A stretch of 64,000 nt of DNA. Source: Daldinia sp. FL1419. Lineage: Eukaryota > Ascomycota > Sordariomycetes > Xylariales > Hypoxylaceae. Made by a program: the position numbers and the translations under genes. Below, piece by piece: positions 51,203-63,254 of this stretch (positions are counted from its first letter, which is position 1; every line of letters starts with the position of its first letter). Below the pieces are notes generated by a model. That model saw nothing but the letters and a program-made list of their open reading frames with translations, did no database searches and was not told the DNA's origin. Where the stretch lies: the NCBI GenBank assembly GCA_025201765.1, contig MU623359.1, positions 186,001 to 250,000 of the forward strand, written 5' to 3'.

Positions 51203-53501
51203 TCATTGATTATAGCTCGGTTGTGACGCATATAGTCGCTGTCGCTTCTCTGGCGGTCCATCCGAGCGCTGCATACCATCAGGCATCCTCTGTGGAGGAG
51301 GTACGCCCATCTGAGGTATCATGGTATTCGCATATTGGGGTTTCTGGGTCCCGCCCGGTGTTAACACCATCTGGGAACCATTGCCGGCGCCCAAATACCC
51401 TTGGTCCTGGCCCATTGTCGGTGAAGCGTGTGGTATTTGACTCGGAGAATGCCACGAAGCGCTGGTAGCTGGTGATTGTATAGGAGTAGTGTCAAACTTC
51501 CCTACGGGACCCGATGACGCTGCCGACAGTGGTGCCATTCCCATACCCTGGTTTGAGTATGGCCCAGGTGTCGGCGGTTGGCCGGGAGCTCCATTCGAAT
51601 ACATCGAGTCCATCATAGTCTCTGGAGGGGGGTTACGCATGAAGTGGGCAAGATGTTTCCTTAATTTTCCAATCATCCCCTCCTTAGTGAACGGTTTGGC
51701 AAGTACATCTCGCATACCTAAGCAGGAAGTTAATATTTCAGTAACAAAACATGAGACCGAAGGCGGAGTCCACTTACCCCAATGGAAATATGTTTCGAGA
51801 TCCTGCTGGTTGATGTTGGAGGTCATTGCAATAATTGGCGTGTTGGGCTGCACTTCGCGAATCATAGCAGTAGCCGAGACACCGTCTAGCTGCGGCATGA
51901 TAATATCCATAAAAATCAGATCGTAGTAATGCTGCTTTGCATTAACTTTGTTTACAGCTTCGAGGCCATCGCGCTACATTGAGTCGTTAGCCAAACATAT
52001 GCTACTATGCAACTCAAGAGTTACGACTACGTACTGCAATCTCTACACCGCAGTCATACTGGGCAAGGAACTTGGAGCCAATTCGGGAACAGGTTCTATC
52101 ATCTTCCACGAGAAGGACTACCGGTTTCTTCGAACCCCAGGGCGAACCACCTTGCGACGCAGCTCCTGGTGGGGTTTGTGAATGCATGGACGGGCCGTTA
52201 AAGTCGTGACCAGATCCCATTGCATTATCCTGCACAGGCCGATTATACGGAAGGTTGTTAATGTGTTCAGCAGCGAAAGGATCTATACCTACTGTTTGAC
52301 CGACGGGGTATACAAGGTGCCGCATGTCATTCAGAGGATCATGCAGGAACGGATTTACACCACCTACGCCAGGCGGTCCCATCATACCCGAAGAACCAGC
52401 AGATTCGGGAGAACCACCTACTTGGTGTAATTGAACAGACATCCGATTCAGGTCCCGGTCTGCAACATGGTCTACCTGGAGGCTGTTTAGAATATCGCGG
52501 GCACGGCGTAGCTCAAGAGGTGACTCGGAGCCATCCGACAAGAGGTTCGAGGTGTTAGAAGCATATCCGGCTGGGTGACCCGGATTTCGGGTGTCTTTCC
52601 TTTCCTGCTCGGCCTTATTTAAGTGATTGATGAGTTCGTTGTGCACCTGGTTCTGTGCGCGGACCAGCTTCTGTAGGTGAAGTATTTCATCTACAAAGAT
52701 CTTATTCGCATTCACAATTTCGTGATAGGATTCTTGGAGTTGCTGGACTTGCTGTTGCGTAGCAGCGAGCGTCTCGCTTAGAACAAGCACCTGTTGGTTA
52801 GAAACCCCAAACTGTTCCTCCGCGGCCTGAGCCTTCCTAGGTGCCGGGGCTTTTCGTCGGATGTTATCGAGGTTGTCCTTCCTATCAGCCCGAAACTCGG
52901 GGTGTTTGAATTCCCAAGCCTAATCACGCCGTTAGTATACCCAAAACTAGCGTCTACGCCGAGAAAGGCAAGTATTACAGATGCGCCGTATGGAGACTGT
53001 CCATTTTCTTCATTATGCCGCACTTTATGGAAGTCGTATTTATTAAGTTGTCGAACGAAACTTGCGAAATTGCTGTGCTTGAAGTGTTTTGGTAGTATAG
53101 TTTTGGTGAACTTCTCATTCTACAAGTCGCGAGTTAATACCAACGATCGACTAAAAATGAACTAAAACTCGAGTAATTACCTCGAGAACGACGAAGCTGT
53201 CGCCTTCGTTGCCCCACCTCACTACCTCACTGTAGGCCGGATCCTCCAGCATTCTGCAAGAAAAACAAACATGGTCAGTACAAACTGGAACAGGAGTCGG
53301 GTCAGCTGCCGAGTAAGGAAAGGTCGTGAGTTACTTGTATAATTTGCGAACCTGGAGCAAGGTATGTTAGCGGGTTGCATATGCGACAGTCCGCAACAAT
53401 GCAGACTCGAGTGTCAGAATCATTATCATCATCAAACTTACAAAGTCGCTCGAGTTATTACCTGCGCCCTGCGCCACGGCGGCCATATCGCCTTCCGGCA
53501 T
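51203..53501 (-). CDS. SKN7: Transcription factor SKN7 (HSF domain plus response-regulator receiver)
   Basis: The output regulator of the fungal osmotic/cell-wall phosphorelay (Sln1-Ypd1-Skn7) and of the oxidative stress response. Seven exons (53501-53442, 53351-53335, 53253-53181, 53119-52979, 52919-52035, 51973-51778, 51717-51203) give 628 residues; the second has only 17 bases. Residues 17 to about 120 are an HSF-type DNA-binding domain ([42 protein letters not shown]). A coiled coil follows (about 155-210, [20 protein letters not shown]). The receiver domain has [11 protein letters not shown] (Asp370, Asp371), [11 protein letters not shown] with the phosphoacceptor Asp414, and LAKPF with Lys465. 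The C-terminus is Pro/Gln/Ser-rich. All key receiver residues are intact, so it should be phosphorylatable. Confidence 0.96.
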
Positions 53502-54739
53502 GCTGGGCGACTGGCCTGAAAGCCCAGTAAGAATAGTATTTTCTTCAACAAGTCAAATATATCGCCGGGCGCGCGTTAAAAGATCGATCGTCTCGTATTG
53601 ACGTCTGGGAAGAAGCTCGGACGGTGGCACGACTAGGATAACGTTGGCGACGGTGCAACCTGATGTCAAGCGACAGGTGCTCTACACTTTACGTATTCGG
53701 TTCGTGGTTCGTAGCTCGTGGTTTGTGATATTGGAAATATTTCCCGTCTGGGGGTTGTGTTGAGCTGTTGGAGGTCGATGGTATGCGCTGTCTGTTATAT
53801 CTGTATCTCCAAGTACCGTACAGATACGCAATCCACACGATAACAATAGCCGATTCTTTACAAGTCAGTCGCCTTTTCTGCGGGTGTCGAGATTCCGGCA
53901 ATAGACTATGCCAAGGACAATGCAGCAGACAACTAACCTAGCTAATTGTCAGTGTCTCTCGTTTAGCACTGAGCAAGTGGTGAGAGCGGTGTTGGCCTAT
54001 AGAATTAGGTTGTGTCACTCAATTGGCGGGAAGGGTTTCTAGGACTCGATATGAATACAAAAAAAAACCAAAAACCAAAAAACCATGACGAGCTGACCCG
54101 AACCGGGAAATGTTTAAAGACTATGGAGAGCGAATTGAATGGACAGGGTAAGTGGAACGGAATTCGGGTGCACCTCTTTTTTTTGGGGCTGCCTGGCTAG
54201 GCTAGCTTTGCGAGGTTACAGTAATAATAAAAGAAAGAAAAAAAAAAAAGAGAGAGAAAATACTTCAATTCATACATAATAGGTATTGGGGGGGTGTCCT
54301 GGGCAGAAATCCTGGCAGCGGAGAGAGAGGTGGACTTGGACTATTTCATCGTGTAAGTGCACATACCACACATAAGAGGAAGAGAAAAAAAAAAAAAAAA
54401 AAAGAGAGGACAAGATAATAATAGCTGACAATAATTCTAGGGGTGTGAACCAAAGGGTAGCTTTTTCTTTCTTGAATTTTTCTTTCTTCTTTTTTTTTTC
54501 CCCCTTCTTCTAGTTACGGGGGAAATATCCTAGGCAAAGAGCGTGACGGCATAATGTCATTCTCATCCAACTTGGAAAGTCATTCATGGTTATTAACTAT
54601 TGACCGGAGTGGTGTGGACCCCTGCCACCATCTTCTTGGTACCTCCGTACTACTTCCTTTACAGGCTAAGTTGATCCTTCATCTTTCTATCTATTTTTTC
54701 CCCTATTTTATGTTTTCATCTGTATCCTCTTTCTTAACC

Positions 54740-54758
54740 TAGGCTAGGCTAGGCTAGG
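54740..54758 (+). repeat. CTAGG tandem repeat
   Basis: CCTAGGCTAGGCTAGGCTAGG: a 5-base unit repeated about four times. Confidence 0.6.
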
Positions 54759-57048
54759 CCTTTAATAATAAATCTTTTCCGCTATCCGTCACACTTCTGC
54801 GTTCTTGTTAGTTATTAATATACTATAATTATAGCGAACTCGCAGTGGTAGGTATGTTGCAACGACCGTAACGACCGCAACGGTCCTTATTCACTCAGCA
54901 GGGAGAGAAAGAAGGAAAGAAAGAAAAAAAGACAGTCATATCATACATAGTATTGTGCAATACTGCATACGTCGTGCATACATACGGGAGGGCTGCCATG
55001 CTGCTGCTGCGGGGAAATTCTATCGAATCAACACGAACGGGCCAACGGGATACCAATAGCTGTGAACAAAGATACATGTGCTGTTATGTAGGCATGGCCT
55101 ATGACATGGAGAAATAGGAAAGGAGAAGACAGCTCGCGCGCGGTATCATTCATCCGTATCTACATCTGCGCTTAGACTACACTACCTACTTCACTACCTA
55201 CTTCACCACACCTCACCAACCTACTTCTTATTACACTACACTACACCGTATGATCGGCTCCTTTGCGGTTGTCAGCCCATTGGTCTACCCCTAATCGGTT
55301 TATTGCGTATATTGTACATACGACATACGCTACCGGTGATATGTTAGCAATAGGAGAGAAGAAGCGGATAGTTCAGCAGCAACCAAACCAACTAACTAGC
55401 ATTAGATCTAACCAACTACTTATTTAGCTGAGGTCTAGTTCATGATGAAAGCGGCAAAATTTTATAGCTATCCTTCAAAAATCATCCTAAATGAGCAAAT
55501 ATTGAAAAATTCAAGGATGCAAGCAGATTGCACGTAATAAAACTCAATAAAGGGGATGTCTTTTTTTTTTTTTCTTTTTTTTTTCTCTCTCTCTTCTTCC
55601 CGAAGATTTCTTTCTGAAATAACGTTACGATACGCTCGCGAGTCACGAGTAGCACGACTCATGCTCCCTCAATCCTCCCCATGGGGGCTGGTTTATGTAT
55701 GCTAAGCTATGCTATGCTACTATGCCCACCATAGGATGACAGCGTTGCAGCTCCCATCAACCTACTCGTCTGCGTCAGACGGATTCTTTTCCTAGTTCGA
55801 TACCTTCTTTCTTTATTTTTCCCCCCCTCTCTCGTCCGATTTCCAGTATTAAAGAAGTAGGTGTACAAAAACAGACTGTTTATTTACAAGGTAACCTATC
55901 CAGGCAATGCATTACCCGACTTGAAGAGCCTCGGTCTAAAAGATTCCGGCGTAGGACACAAAAGCTGGATGCATACGTTCTTTTCCTATTTAGCCAATCA
56001 TCAAATTTCAGCTGCTCGCCGTATAGATGTAGATGGGACGTATATATTGCATGTCCAACCAAGTTGGAAAGAGAGAGGAAAGAAGCGCGCTAGCTTTGCG
56101 ACATTCGTAGACGGTCCATGGATGGAGGGAAGGGAGGGGAGCCTTATGCGTAGGTATCGGCTTCACAGTCGAACCACATTACGGTGCTCAGGCCGACAAT
56201 CCACCTAGACGATATCGAATTCCCATGGAATAAGAATAAAACGCATTTGTGTCTCGCTATCTATGGCGTATTGCCCTTCTCTGTAGGTTTCAGAGACCTT
56301 CTGGAATTCCAGCTGAAATAAACCGTTCCGTCCCGTCCCGCCATATTTGGGTACGAACAAGTCTCCAAGAGCCGGTCCAGAAGCACCAGCGGCTTGGGTC
56401 CAGGAACGTGGTCTTTTAGAACGACCGACCGGCACTACCGTAGCTGGTATGGCTTTGTACTACCCACGATGCGAAAAGCTGACGGGCGCCATTCTACATG
56501 GATCGATGTAAGGTATGCTAAAAGACAGGCTAACAGGACCGAGCGTTTTGTATACCGGACAGACAGACAGATGGCATTTCTAAAAAATAGATGATCCTTC
56601 ATCCTCGTCCAAGGAACTAACTACTACGTAGGTAGGTAAGGTAGTCAAGGGGGGAGGGAATATAAGCTACCTAACCTAGACATAGGTATAGCATTAAAGC
56701 CATCCAATACTAATGGAAAGTTAACCAACCATATCCGCGACTCGGCCGATACAAATATTTCTCGAATATAGAGACATATCCAAACCATTAACAGAATACT
56801 AAGTGTTTTTACACTCCGACCTTTCATCTTCATCTTCATTCCATAAGTACCTAGGTAGTTAAGATGTTAAGATACCGGAACATCCGGTCCTAGACATAAA
56901 TAAGTAAGCGTACCTATGTGGATTTGCTTCTCTCATGTTTTACTTTCACATAAGCGAGGGAAAGACGTGGCTTAACCCACTAGTTAGTTAGTGTAGCTCG
57001 CCTGCTTGTCCGTCGTAGCGAGAGGGAGGAGAAGGGAAAAGGTAAAGG

Positions 57049-57068
57049 AAAAAAAAAAAAAAAAAAAA
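57049..57068. repeat. Poly(A) run next to ACCTACCTACC repeat
   Basis: About 20 A are followed directly by CTACCTACCTACCTACCTTA and then TACCTAGGTACC. The pairing of an A run with this repeat family may reflect an insertion site, or may only be two slippage-prone runs side by side. Confidence 0.6.
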
Positions 57069-57711
57069 CTACCTACCTACCTACCTTACCTAGGTACCTT
57101 AACCACCCCCCCGGCTGCCCGCCAAGCTGGATCGCAACCCCGAAAAGCGCAAATGATCGACAGCTAATACCGCGATAAGCACGAAAATCGCGACGCCGGT
57201 TTATCAGCACTTATTTACCGCACCGCAAACCAATCCCGAGCTATTGTAAGCGCTATCTCGGGTTACCTATGCCTTGCAGCCCTGGACCAGGAAATACAAG
57301 GGGAGGGGGGGGATGCTTGACGAACTGGCAACTTGAGAGAACGGAGTTACCGGTACTAAGGGGGGATGAGAGAACGAGAAATGAGAGACGAGAGACGAGA
57401 GACGAGAGACGGCGAGCGACTTGAGACTTCCGGAAAGGCTTGTTTTAATTGCTAGTCCGTGTCCTTCGATCGTTTATGGCATAGGTAGGAGGCGAGAGTG
57501 GGAGAAAGGAGAAACAAGACTACCTGGGTAGCCAGTCGGATTGCTTTGCCTCCACTACATGTACCCCGTGCGATAATGTCCGCGGGCCAAGGCGTGGAAG
57601 AAGGAAGAAGCCAGGCATGTAATACCTAGGTAGTTAAGCATAATAATAAGCGTAATAAGCAAAGCGAGGCAAGGCAATGTAAGGCAGTGTAAGGCAGAAG
57701 GTTTTCTTACT

Positions 57712-57742
57712 TGCTTGCTCGCTTGCTCGCTTGCTTGCTCTG
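57712..57742 (+). repeat. CTTGCTTGCTCG microsatellite
   Basis: Alternating CTTG and CTCG tetramers for about 30 bases. Confidence 0.6.
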
Positions 57743-58155
57743 GACTTCTTCCAGTATTATACACACTACCTACGTAACCTAGTATCTTCTCACTTTATGT
57801 GGCGGCTTCGAACTAGCAGCTGCGGTAAGACCCAAATGATGATTTCTCTCACCCGCGTTCCATTGCTTCGGCCAATAGTTGGTCCAATCGCTGTACTCCG
57901 ATCTGATCCTGTGGTTGAGATCCAGAGATCTACTAATCCAGATCCGTCGTCCGGGGGAATCTTCAATAACCCTGGCCGACGCCATAATAAACAAAATCAA
58001 GGTACAGTAGGTATTCCTATATTGTTATATTACGCAAGTGAAGTTAGGAAAAAAATAAAAATAAAAATAAAAATAAAGCAACATCTCGAATCTCGCGGTG
58101 AAGCTACACGAGATATCTATTTTGGTGAATATTCTTACAGTATTAAATAAGTCGT

Positions 58156-58200
58156 CAAGTCTAACAACACAAGTCTAACAACACAAGTCTAACAACACAA
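58156..58200 (+). repeat. 14-base tandem repeat, three copies
   Basis: The unit CAAGTCTAACAACA occurs three times in perfect head-to-tail order and is followed by a partial fourth. It is part of no gene. Confidence 0.8.
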
Positions 58201-59344
58201 TTCCTCCACATAGACAATAACATCCAAGTTAGATAACTACCTACCTACCTACCTACCTATGTAATGTACTACAAGACTTTCATACTGGCCGCTTAACGGT
58301 CCCCATGATTTGCCAATAAATAAACCAACCTAAATCAAATCAGATCAGATCAGATCGTTTTAATACCAATTATTACTATACGTAGGTAGGTAGCTGAAGA
58401 GCGTCCGGGAAATACGCAGCCATCTAACTCATCAGCACCAATGTTTCGACAAACGTAACAGTTGGTACAGCTTTATTACTTTCGGGTTTGCCATCGACTT
58501 GGACCGAATTTATAAATAACTCCCCTTGTTTAAGCTTATGTTCTGCATCTTGAAGCCGCATCGGCAAAGATCAAGTCCTTCAATCACGTTTTCGAGAGTT
58601 AGTGGTTCACGGACGCGTAGCTCCGTTCCCGAGAAGATGGCCATGGTGTTGTCATCTTGAGATGCCCATTCGTTCACTTTCCCATAGCCGACGCATCTCG
58701 CCATGTCCACCATGTCCACCATGCTATTCATAGAAACAGACCTTCTGCAACGCAATATATTTGCTTGCCGAGTAAGCGAGGAGACCTGGTTCTAGCTTTA
58801 AATAGCGCCATCTCCCTCGTTCCCCAGAAAATCTCACCGGCTCCAACCTCTCTTTATCCCGGAAACATGGCCTCCATCGCGAGGATACCGGGGGGAGCAA
58901 GGCCCGTCGTTAAAACCCACGCAGCACTAAATAGGTAGACTCCTCGTATGCAGGGAAATATATGCCCTTTCTCCTCTTTCTCCCCCGTTCTGGGAACAAT
59001 CACGTTGAACCACGGGTTGGGAATTACAGACGAGGAGACAGAGCAAGTAATCCAAATTAGCCGGTGCGCCAAACCCTTGCCGCGACACGCCATATCCGCT
59101 ACCCGCCATCCGCCGTCCCGCGGAGAGGAGACGGACAGACGTATAGATGGGTCGAAAAAGAGCGAACACGAGGCCAAGGCTCGCCCCCTACCCCCCTACC
59201 TCCCTCCTCCGCCTGCTTTGCTACCTCGCACAAGCGCAACGACTAGATTAGAAGCCCGACCGCTACCCTACCCTAGATAAGATATATTGCCGTCCCATGC
59301 CTACCTGGCCTACATACTACCGTGTCTTGGAATAGCTTGCAGCG

Positions 59345-59460
59345 AGCATATATAGGTACATATATATATATATATATATCTACCTATACATACACGCATT
59401 TATATATATAGATAGATATAGGTAGGTAGGTAGGCAAGTAGGTAGGTATATAGATAGTAC
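59345..59460. repeat. TA and GGTA microsatellite cluster
   Basis: A (TA)n run of about 20 bases at 59360 is flanked by ATAGGTACATATA and, further on, by GATAGATATAGGTAGGTAGGTA and a degenerate continuation. It is the densest simple-repeat cluster in the window outside the A+T-rich block. Confidence 0.7.
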
Positions 59461-60094
59461 ACACAACCGTATAATTTACAACCAGGTATCCTAGGCGTGC
59501 CGCATGGGCTCGAAAGCAACCACAACCCACAAGCCCACAGCCGACGTGCTCGGGAGCAATAGCCTCGAAAAGGGAACCCTCCAGGGCCCTTCCGAAGTGC
59601 GTTTCTGCCTTGGCCTCGCTCCGAACCGAACCGAGTCCCAGCCCCTTTCCTGCACTGCGAAGCTCCGAGTCGGAGCTTCGTGCGAGGAGGGGAAAAGGGG
59701 GGGGACCTGGGTGCTCGCGTAGGCCCTTGGGTCTGTGGGATGCGGCTCTATTGCTAGCGGGGTGCCGAGTGTTTACTTACACGTCGCTTGTTCCGCCCGG
59801 CAAGAACATGGGCGCTTGGAGTCTCGTAGGAGAGCTCGTGGTGCTGGTTAGGTTGAAGATAGCAGTTGCCCGAGGGAGGCTAGTAGGTGCTTTGCGTATG
59901 GTGCACGTTGATATCTAGAGCTTGCGCAGGAGCGGATAAGTAACATGTTTAGAGTAGGTTGCAGGTAGTAAGTGTATCTCGAGACGTCACCTATCGTGAG
60001 AACTCGTGAGGGTAATGACCGGGTTATGCGGTAAATTACAATATCAATATACCATGACAATGCGAGTTTAATTTCCAAATCCCACCGTAAATCC

Positions 60095-60208
60095 TGTCGC
60101 GAGGCTGTCCAGGAAGCGAACCAACATCGTGGTCCCGCAAGGGGTTCTATCTACCTCTACGGGCCTACAAAGCTCTTGTGTGTATAACAAGTTCTTTATT
60201 TTATATCC
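60095..60208 (+). mobile_element. LTR-like dispersed repeat, copy B
   Basis: Starts TGTCGCGAGGCTGTCCAGGA and contains CCAACATCGTGGTCCCGCAA, aligning by eye with copy A at 26741. Most differences between the copies are transitions, as expected of old or RIP-exposed repeats. It ends about 80 bases before the stop codon of the Trp-motif gene. As with copy A, no retroelement coding is attached, and the 3' limit is uncertain. Confidence 0.45.
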
Positions 60209-60290
60209 AAGACAGACACCCAAGCCCCTGGCATCGATAAACATCACTTATAGTACAAAAGATAAACCGTCCACGACGTCTTCCTAGATC

Positions 60291-61033
60291 CTAGGACCCG
60301 TGGAAAAACTCTATCAAGGCTGGGTCGGGGTCCGACTCAGAAGCCTCCTGGCCTTCTGTTTCCTTGGTTGTTTCCTTCGTATGAGAAGGACGACTTATTA
60401 AGGTCGGGCTTATCCACGGCACACCACCAATCTCGGGTTCGGGGAGCGGCTCCTCATGCTTCCAGGTACGGCCGGGGATCAGTTTCCACCCGTCATCCCA
60501 GATCTTTCTCGCGACCCAGCGGCTGCGTACCGCGGCGTGAGCCGCCGTATAGGGCTCAGGAGTATACAGATGTCCCAACCTTTCAGCCTCCAACCTAACC
60601 TGGCTCAGATATTGGTGGTTTGGGCGCGACGCCTCGTGCCACCATAGTATCGCATGCTTTTCCGCCTGGGGCAAAACCCTGCCGTCTACACGGACTAGGC
60701 GGTTTGGGACTGTCAGATCGTCGATACTAAGCCCGTACGGCAACGGGTCTTCGTGCGCCCACCTATCCGTCCAAGTAGGCCCGGAGCTACCATCCCATTC
60801 TCGCCTCCATATGTTTTGATTAATCCACTGATATTTTACTATCTTGAGACTTTCTTCGTAGAGCAGACCACGCTGAACATCAAGCTTAGTACATTCATTA
60901 TTACCCGACCCATCACCAAACCTGGGGTCATTCTCCCGCAGGTAGTCCATCTGCTCGAGAATTGTTTCCTAGGGAATGCATTGTTATCCAAACCGAGGCG
61001 TTCCGTGCCACCTACAGTTTCGCTTCGAGACAT
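60291..61033 (-). CDS. Unknown protein with a duplicated Trp-rich motif
   Basis: I do not recognise this protein. Exon 61033-61016 (MSRSET) joins 60968-60291 through a 47-base intron (GTAGGT...CCCTAG, with GGATAAC as a likely branch site) to give 231 residues. Two segments repeat one pattern: WINQNIWRREWDGSSGPTW up to EDPLP (about 54-83) and WVARKIWDDGWKLIPGRTW up to EEPLP (about 157-182). Both have Trp, then IW, Trp, Gly-x-Thr-Trp, and end Glu-x-Pro-Leu-Pro. Between them lies a helical stretch with HAILWWHEASRPNHQYLSQV. No signal peptide or membrane segment is seen. It is divergent to the FHA kinase gene, whose start is 462 bases away. Confidence 0.6.
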
Positions 61034-61495
61034 TGTATAAATTATACCTTTATTGGCTACCTAGCAGTGTAGAGAGTAATATTCTAGATATTGGTAATTG
61101 AAGTTCCACGACGGAAGCCAAACCTGGAGCGTCGGGGCAGTTTACTGGCTTTAAAAGGAAGAAAGATCATGATCAAACGTTATAACACAATTTTATTCAT
61201 TAACTAACACAAGATGTCTTCAGCCGTAGTTACGTGATTATACGACGAGGTTTGCAGCATCATAATAATCATTGTCGCCAAGAAAAATTAAACGCAAATT
61301 GAATCGAAACTTGTTGAGTGTGTCTATACGATGTTATCACCGTTATTGTTGCACGACCACTATTATACTATGCTTCTCCCACGACCCTAGCTGCTTGCTC
61401 TTTCTCTTCTCTCGAACGAACCACAACCCCTCGTGCTGACCTTGTATAATACCCTTCGATAAGTTATCCTCGGCGTCTTTTTAACCAATTTCAAT
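61034..61495. promoter_or_regulatory. Divergent promoter region, Trp-motif gene / FHA kinase
   Basis: 462 bases between two start codons on opposite strands. No repeat words of the TAGGTACC family are evident here, unlike most other intergenic regions. No specific factor site is claimed. Confidence 0.4.
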
Positions 61496-63254
61496 ATGAT
61501 CCGTCGTCCTTCAGTGAGCCAGGTCTTAGTCTCCCTGAAGCCCCTTAACTCTAGAGCTAGGGGGGCTGTATCACACAAATATAACGAGGGATATACTAGC
61601 AAGAAGCATGGCGAGCGTTGCTTCTGTTTCAGCTCGCCTTCTCAATATAGTTCCCTTAAGGTTATAAGTTTGCCGTCAATAGGCAGTAGTCGAAGCCACG
61701 CTGACGTCTATGTAAGTGGAAGCGATATCTCAGCCAAACACCTTTCCTTCTATATTAACTATCGTACGGGCATCACCGTAGTTGAAGTAAGTCGATCTTG
61801 CCTAGACTGGTATCCTACCATCCTCTCTTCTTTTAATGAATCGGCCTTTTATCGCTTGGAATTCCAGCTGGTTGCCCCGTTATTTGCTGCGTAAAGGCTA
61901 AGATAAAACAGGATAAATCGGGAGGAAATACTCGCGTTTACCAAGACAAAAACTCGAGCACTGATCGTATGTCCCCTGGTAAATACGCTACCGCAGCGCT
62001 CACGAAGGGATTGAACGGTGTATTGTCCATAGGCAGTCGAAATGATCCAGCCAACTTTGAGATTATCTGGGAGGTCGGAACCGACACAATGATGGAGGTT
62101 GTAAGGAAGCGAATTGCGGCACTTCCTAAACCCCCACCAGACGAGGACATTTATATTTATACGGACCAGGTATACTGGAAGCAACCCCCAAAGCCGATAA
62201 AACATTTCCCTGTGGCAGAGCTCGGAAGAGGAGGGTTTGGCAAGGTCATGAAAACAATTGACTCGTACACTGGTGGCGTTATGGCTGTCAAGAAACTGTT
62301 TCGACCGATGGACGATCGATCAAATGATTGGATAGATACGTTGGTAACTGCCCGAGATCGAGAAGTCTGTAAGTATCCCCCCTTCTACTCTCCTCCTAAC
62401 ACTCCTCTTAGCCTTATTCTCCTTCCCCTTCCCCTTTTCTTTTCCGCAAGACTAAGCCCCCGGTACTACGTACAAAGGGATTGCTAAATCATGGGATAGT
62501 TTTGCTTTCGAAGCTCAAGCACGGCCACATTGTAGAATACCTTGGGTCGCAAGGTTGGGATACCGGAGTAGTAGAGATATTCATGCCCATGAAACGAGGA
62601 ACATTAGCTCAGTTTGTGCGCAAATATCCGTCGTACAGCGACGTACAGAAAACTGGGAATGTCGTTCTGCTACAGATGTTATCGGCTCTCGACTACCTCG
62701 ACTATCACAGGCTTATACATCGAGACGTGAAGCCGGAGAACATCCTTTACGACGTAAAACGTGTCAACGGCGAAGAGCATGAGGTTTTCCAACTTGCAGA
62801 CTTTGGCCTGTCGGTTCTCCAGGACTTGGGACGGAGCTTTGCTGGTACTAAACCATTTATGGCTCCTGAAGTATACGATGGAGCTAGACAACAGACGCCC
62901 AAGGTGGATATATGGTCTTTGTATGCGACCATGTTGTGGGTTTACAACGAAGGACTGTTCCGCCACAGGGTAGAAAGCGGCCGACTAGACCGACACTCCT
63001 ACGCCAGCGCGGCCATTCTCAACATCGCTTCCACCAGCAAGGACTTGAGGTACCTGCGAAGTATGGCGATTTACGACCCGTCGCTTCGGGCTTCGGCTGC
63101 CCAGATGCTGACCGGACTTAAGAGGCAAGATCTGATGACTAGCAAGGCTCCCGGGCCGATGCACTCTTATAGTGAATGGATGCAGAGTGTTAAGGCGGGG
63201 AAAAGCACGTACAGTTCTTATCTTACGCAAATTATGGAACAGCCGTTTTATTGA
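61496..63254 (+). CDS. FHA-domain serine/threonine protein kinase
   Basis: Exons 61496-61786, 61912-62368 and 62500-63254 give 500 residues. An N-terminal FHA-like fold (about 50-115) is suggested by SLPSIGSSRSHADVYVSGSD with ISAKHLSFYINYRTGITVVE, which includes the expected Ser-x-x-His; FHA domains bind phosphothreonine. The kinase domain starts near 195: glycine loop GRGGFGKV (202), Lys224 in MAVKKL, catalytic HRDVKPENIL (Asp325), DFGLS (Asp350), and the activation segment FAGTKPFMAPEVYD. The tail is short. The order FHA then kinase recalls checkpoint kinases such as Rad53/Cds1, but there is no second FHA domain or SQ/TQ cluster, so I would not call it Rad53. All catalytic residues are present. 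The last intron join (REV|FLLSKLKHGHIVEY) is slightly uncertain. Confidence 0.8.

Larger units (their letters stand above)
53502..60290. other. 6.8 kb gene-free stretch upstream of SKN7
   Basis: No gene can be supported across this stretch. It begins with the SKN7 5' region and contains many simple repeats: A runs (54243, 54387, 57049), T runs (54491, 55561), CTAGG repeats (54740-54758), ACTACCTACTTC repeats (55190), GAGAGAC repeats (57380-57413), CTTGCTTGCTCG repeats (57712-57742), a 14-base tandem repeat (58156), and TA/GGTA microsatellites (59340-59460). Some minus-strand frames near 56205, 57779 and 58510 read like protein for 60-80 residues but lack an ATG or any known feature. A long SKN7 leader, a noncoding RNA, or old degraded sequence are all possible. 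Confidence 0.5.

Noticed and set aside
56205..56435. Minus-strand frame of 76 codons ending FILIPWEFDIV
   Set aside because: It begins with GTG, contains no usable ATG, has no recognisable family, and sits among simple repeats.
57779..58150. Overlapping frames on both strands, one with SDWTNYWPKQWNAGE
   Set aside because: Protein-like only over a short stretch; no splice structure joins it to anything else.
58510..58755. Minus-strand frame of about 74 codons from an internal ATG
   Set aside because: It has a repeated MVDMVDM start, no recognised domain and no neighbour to join. Too weak to annotate as a gene.
59504..59918. G+C-rich plus-strand frames of 72 and 102 codons
   Set aside because: Overlapping frames in a biased-composition stretch, with no conserved features.
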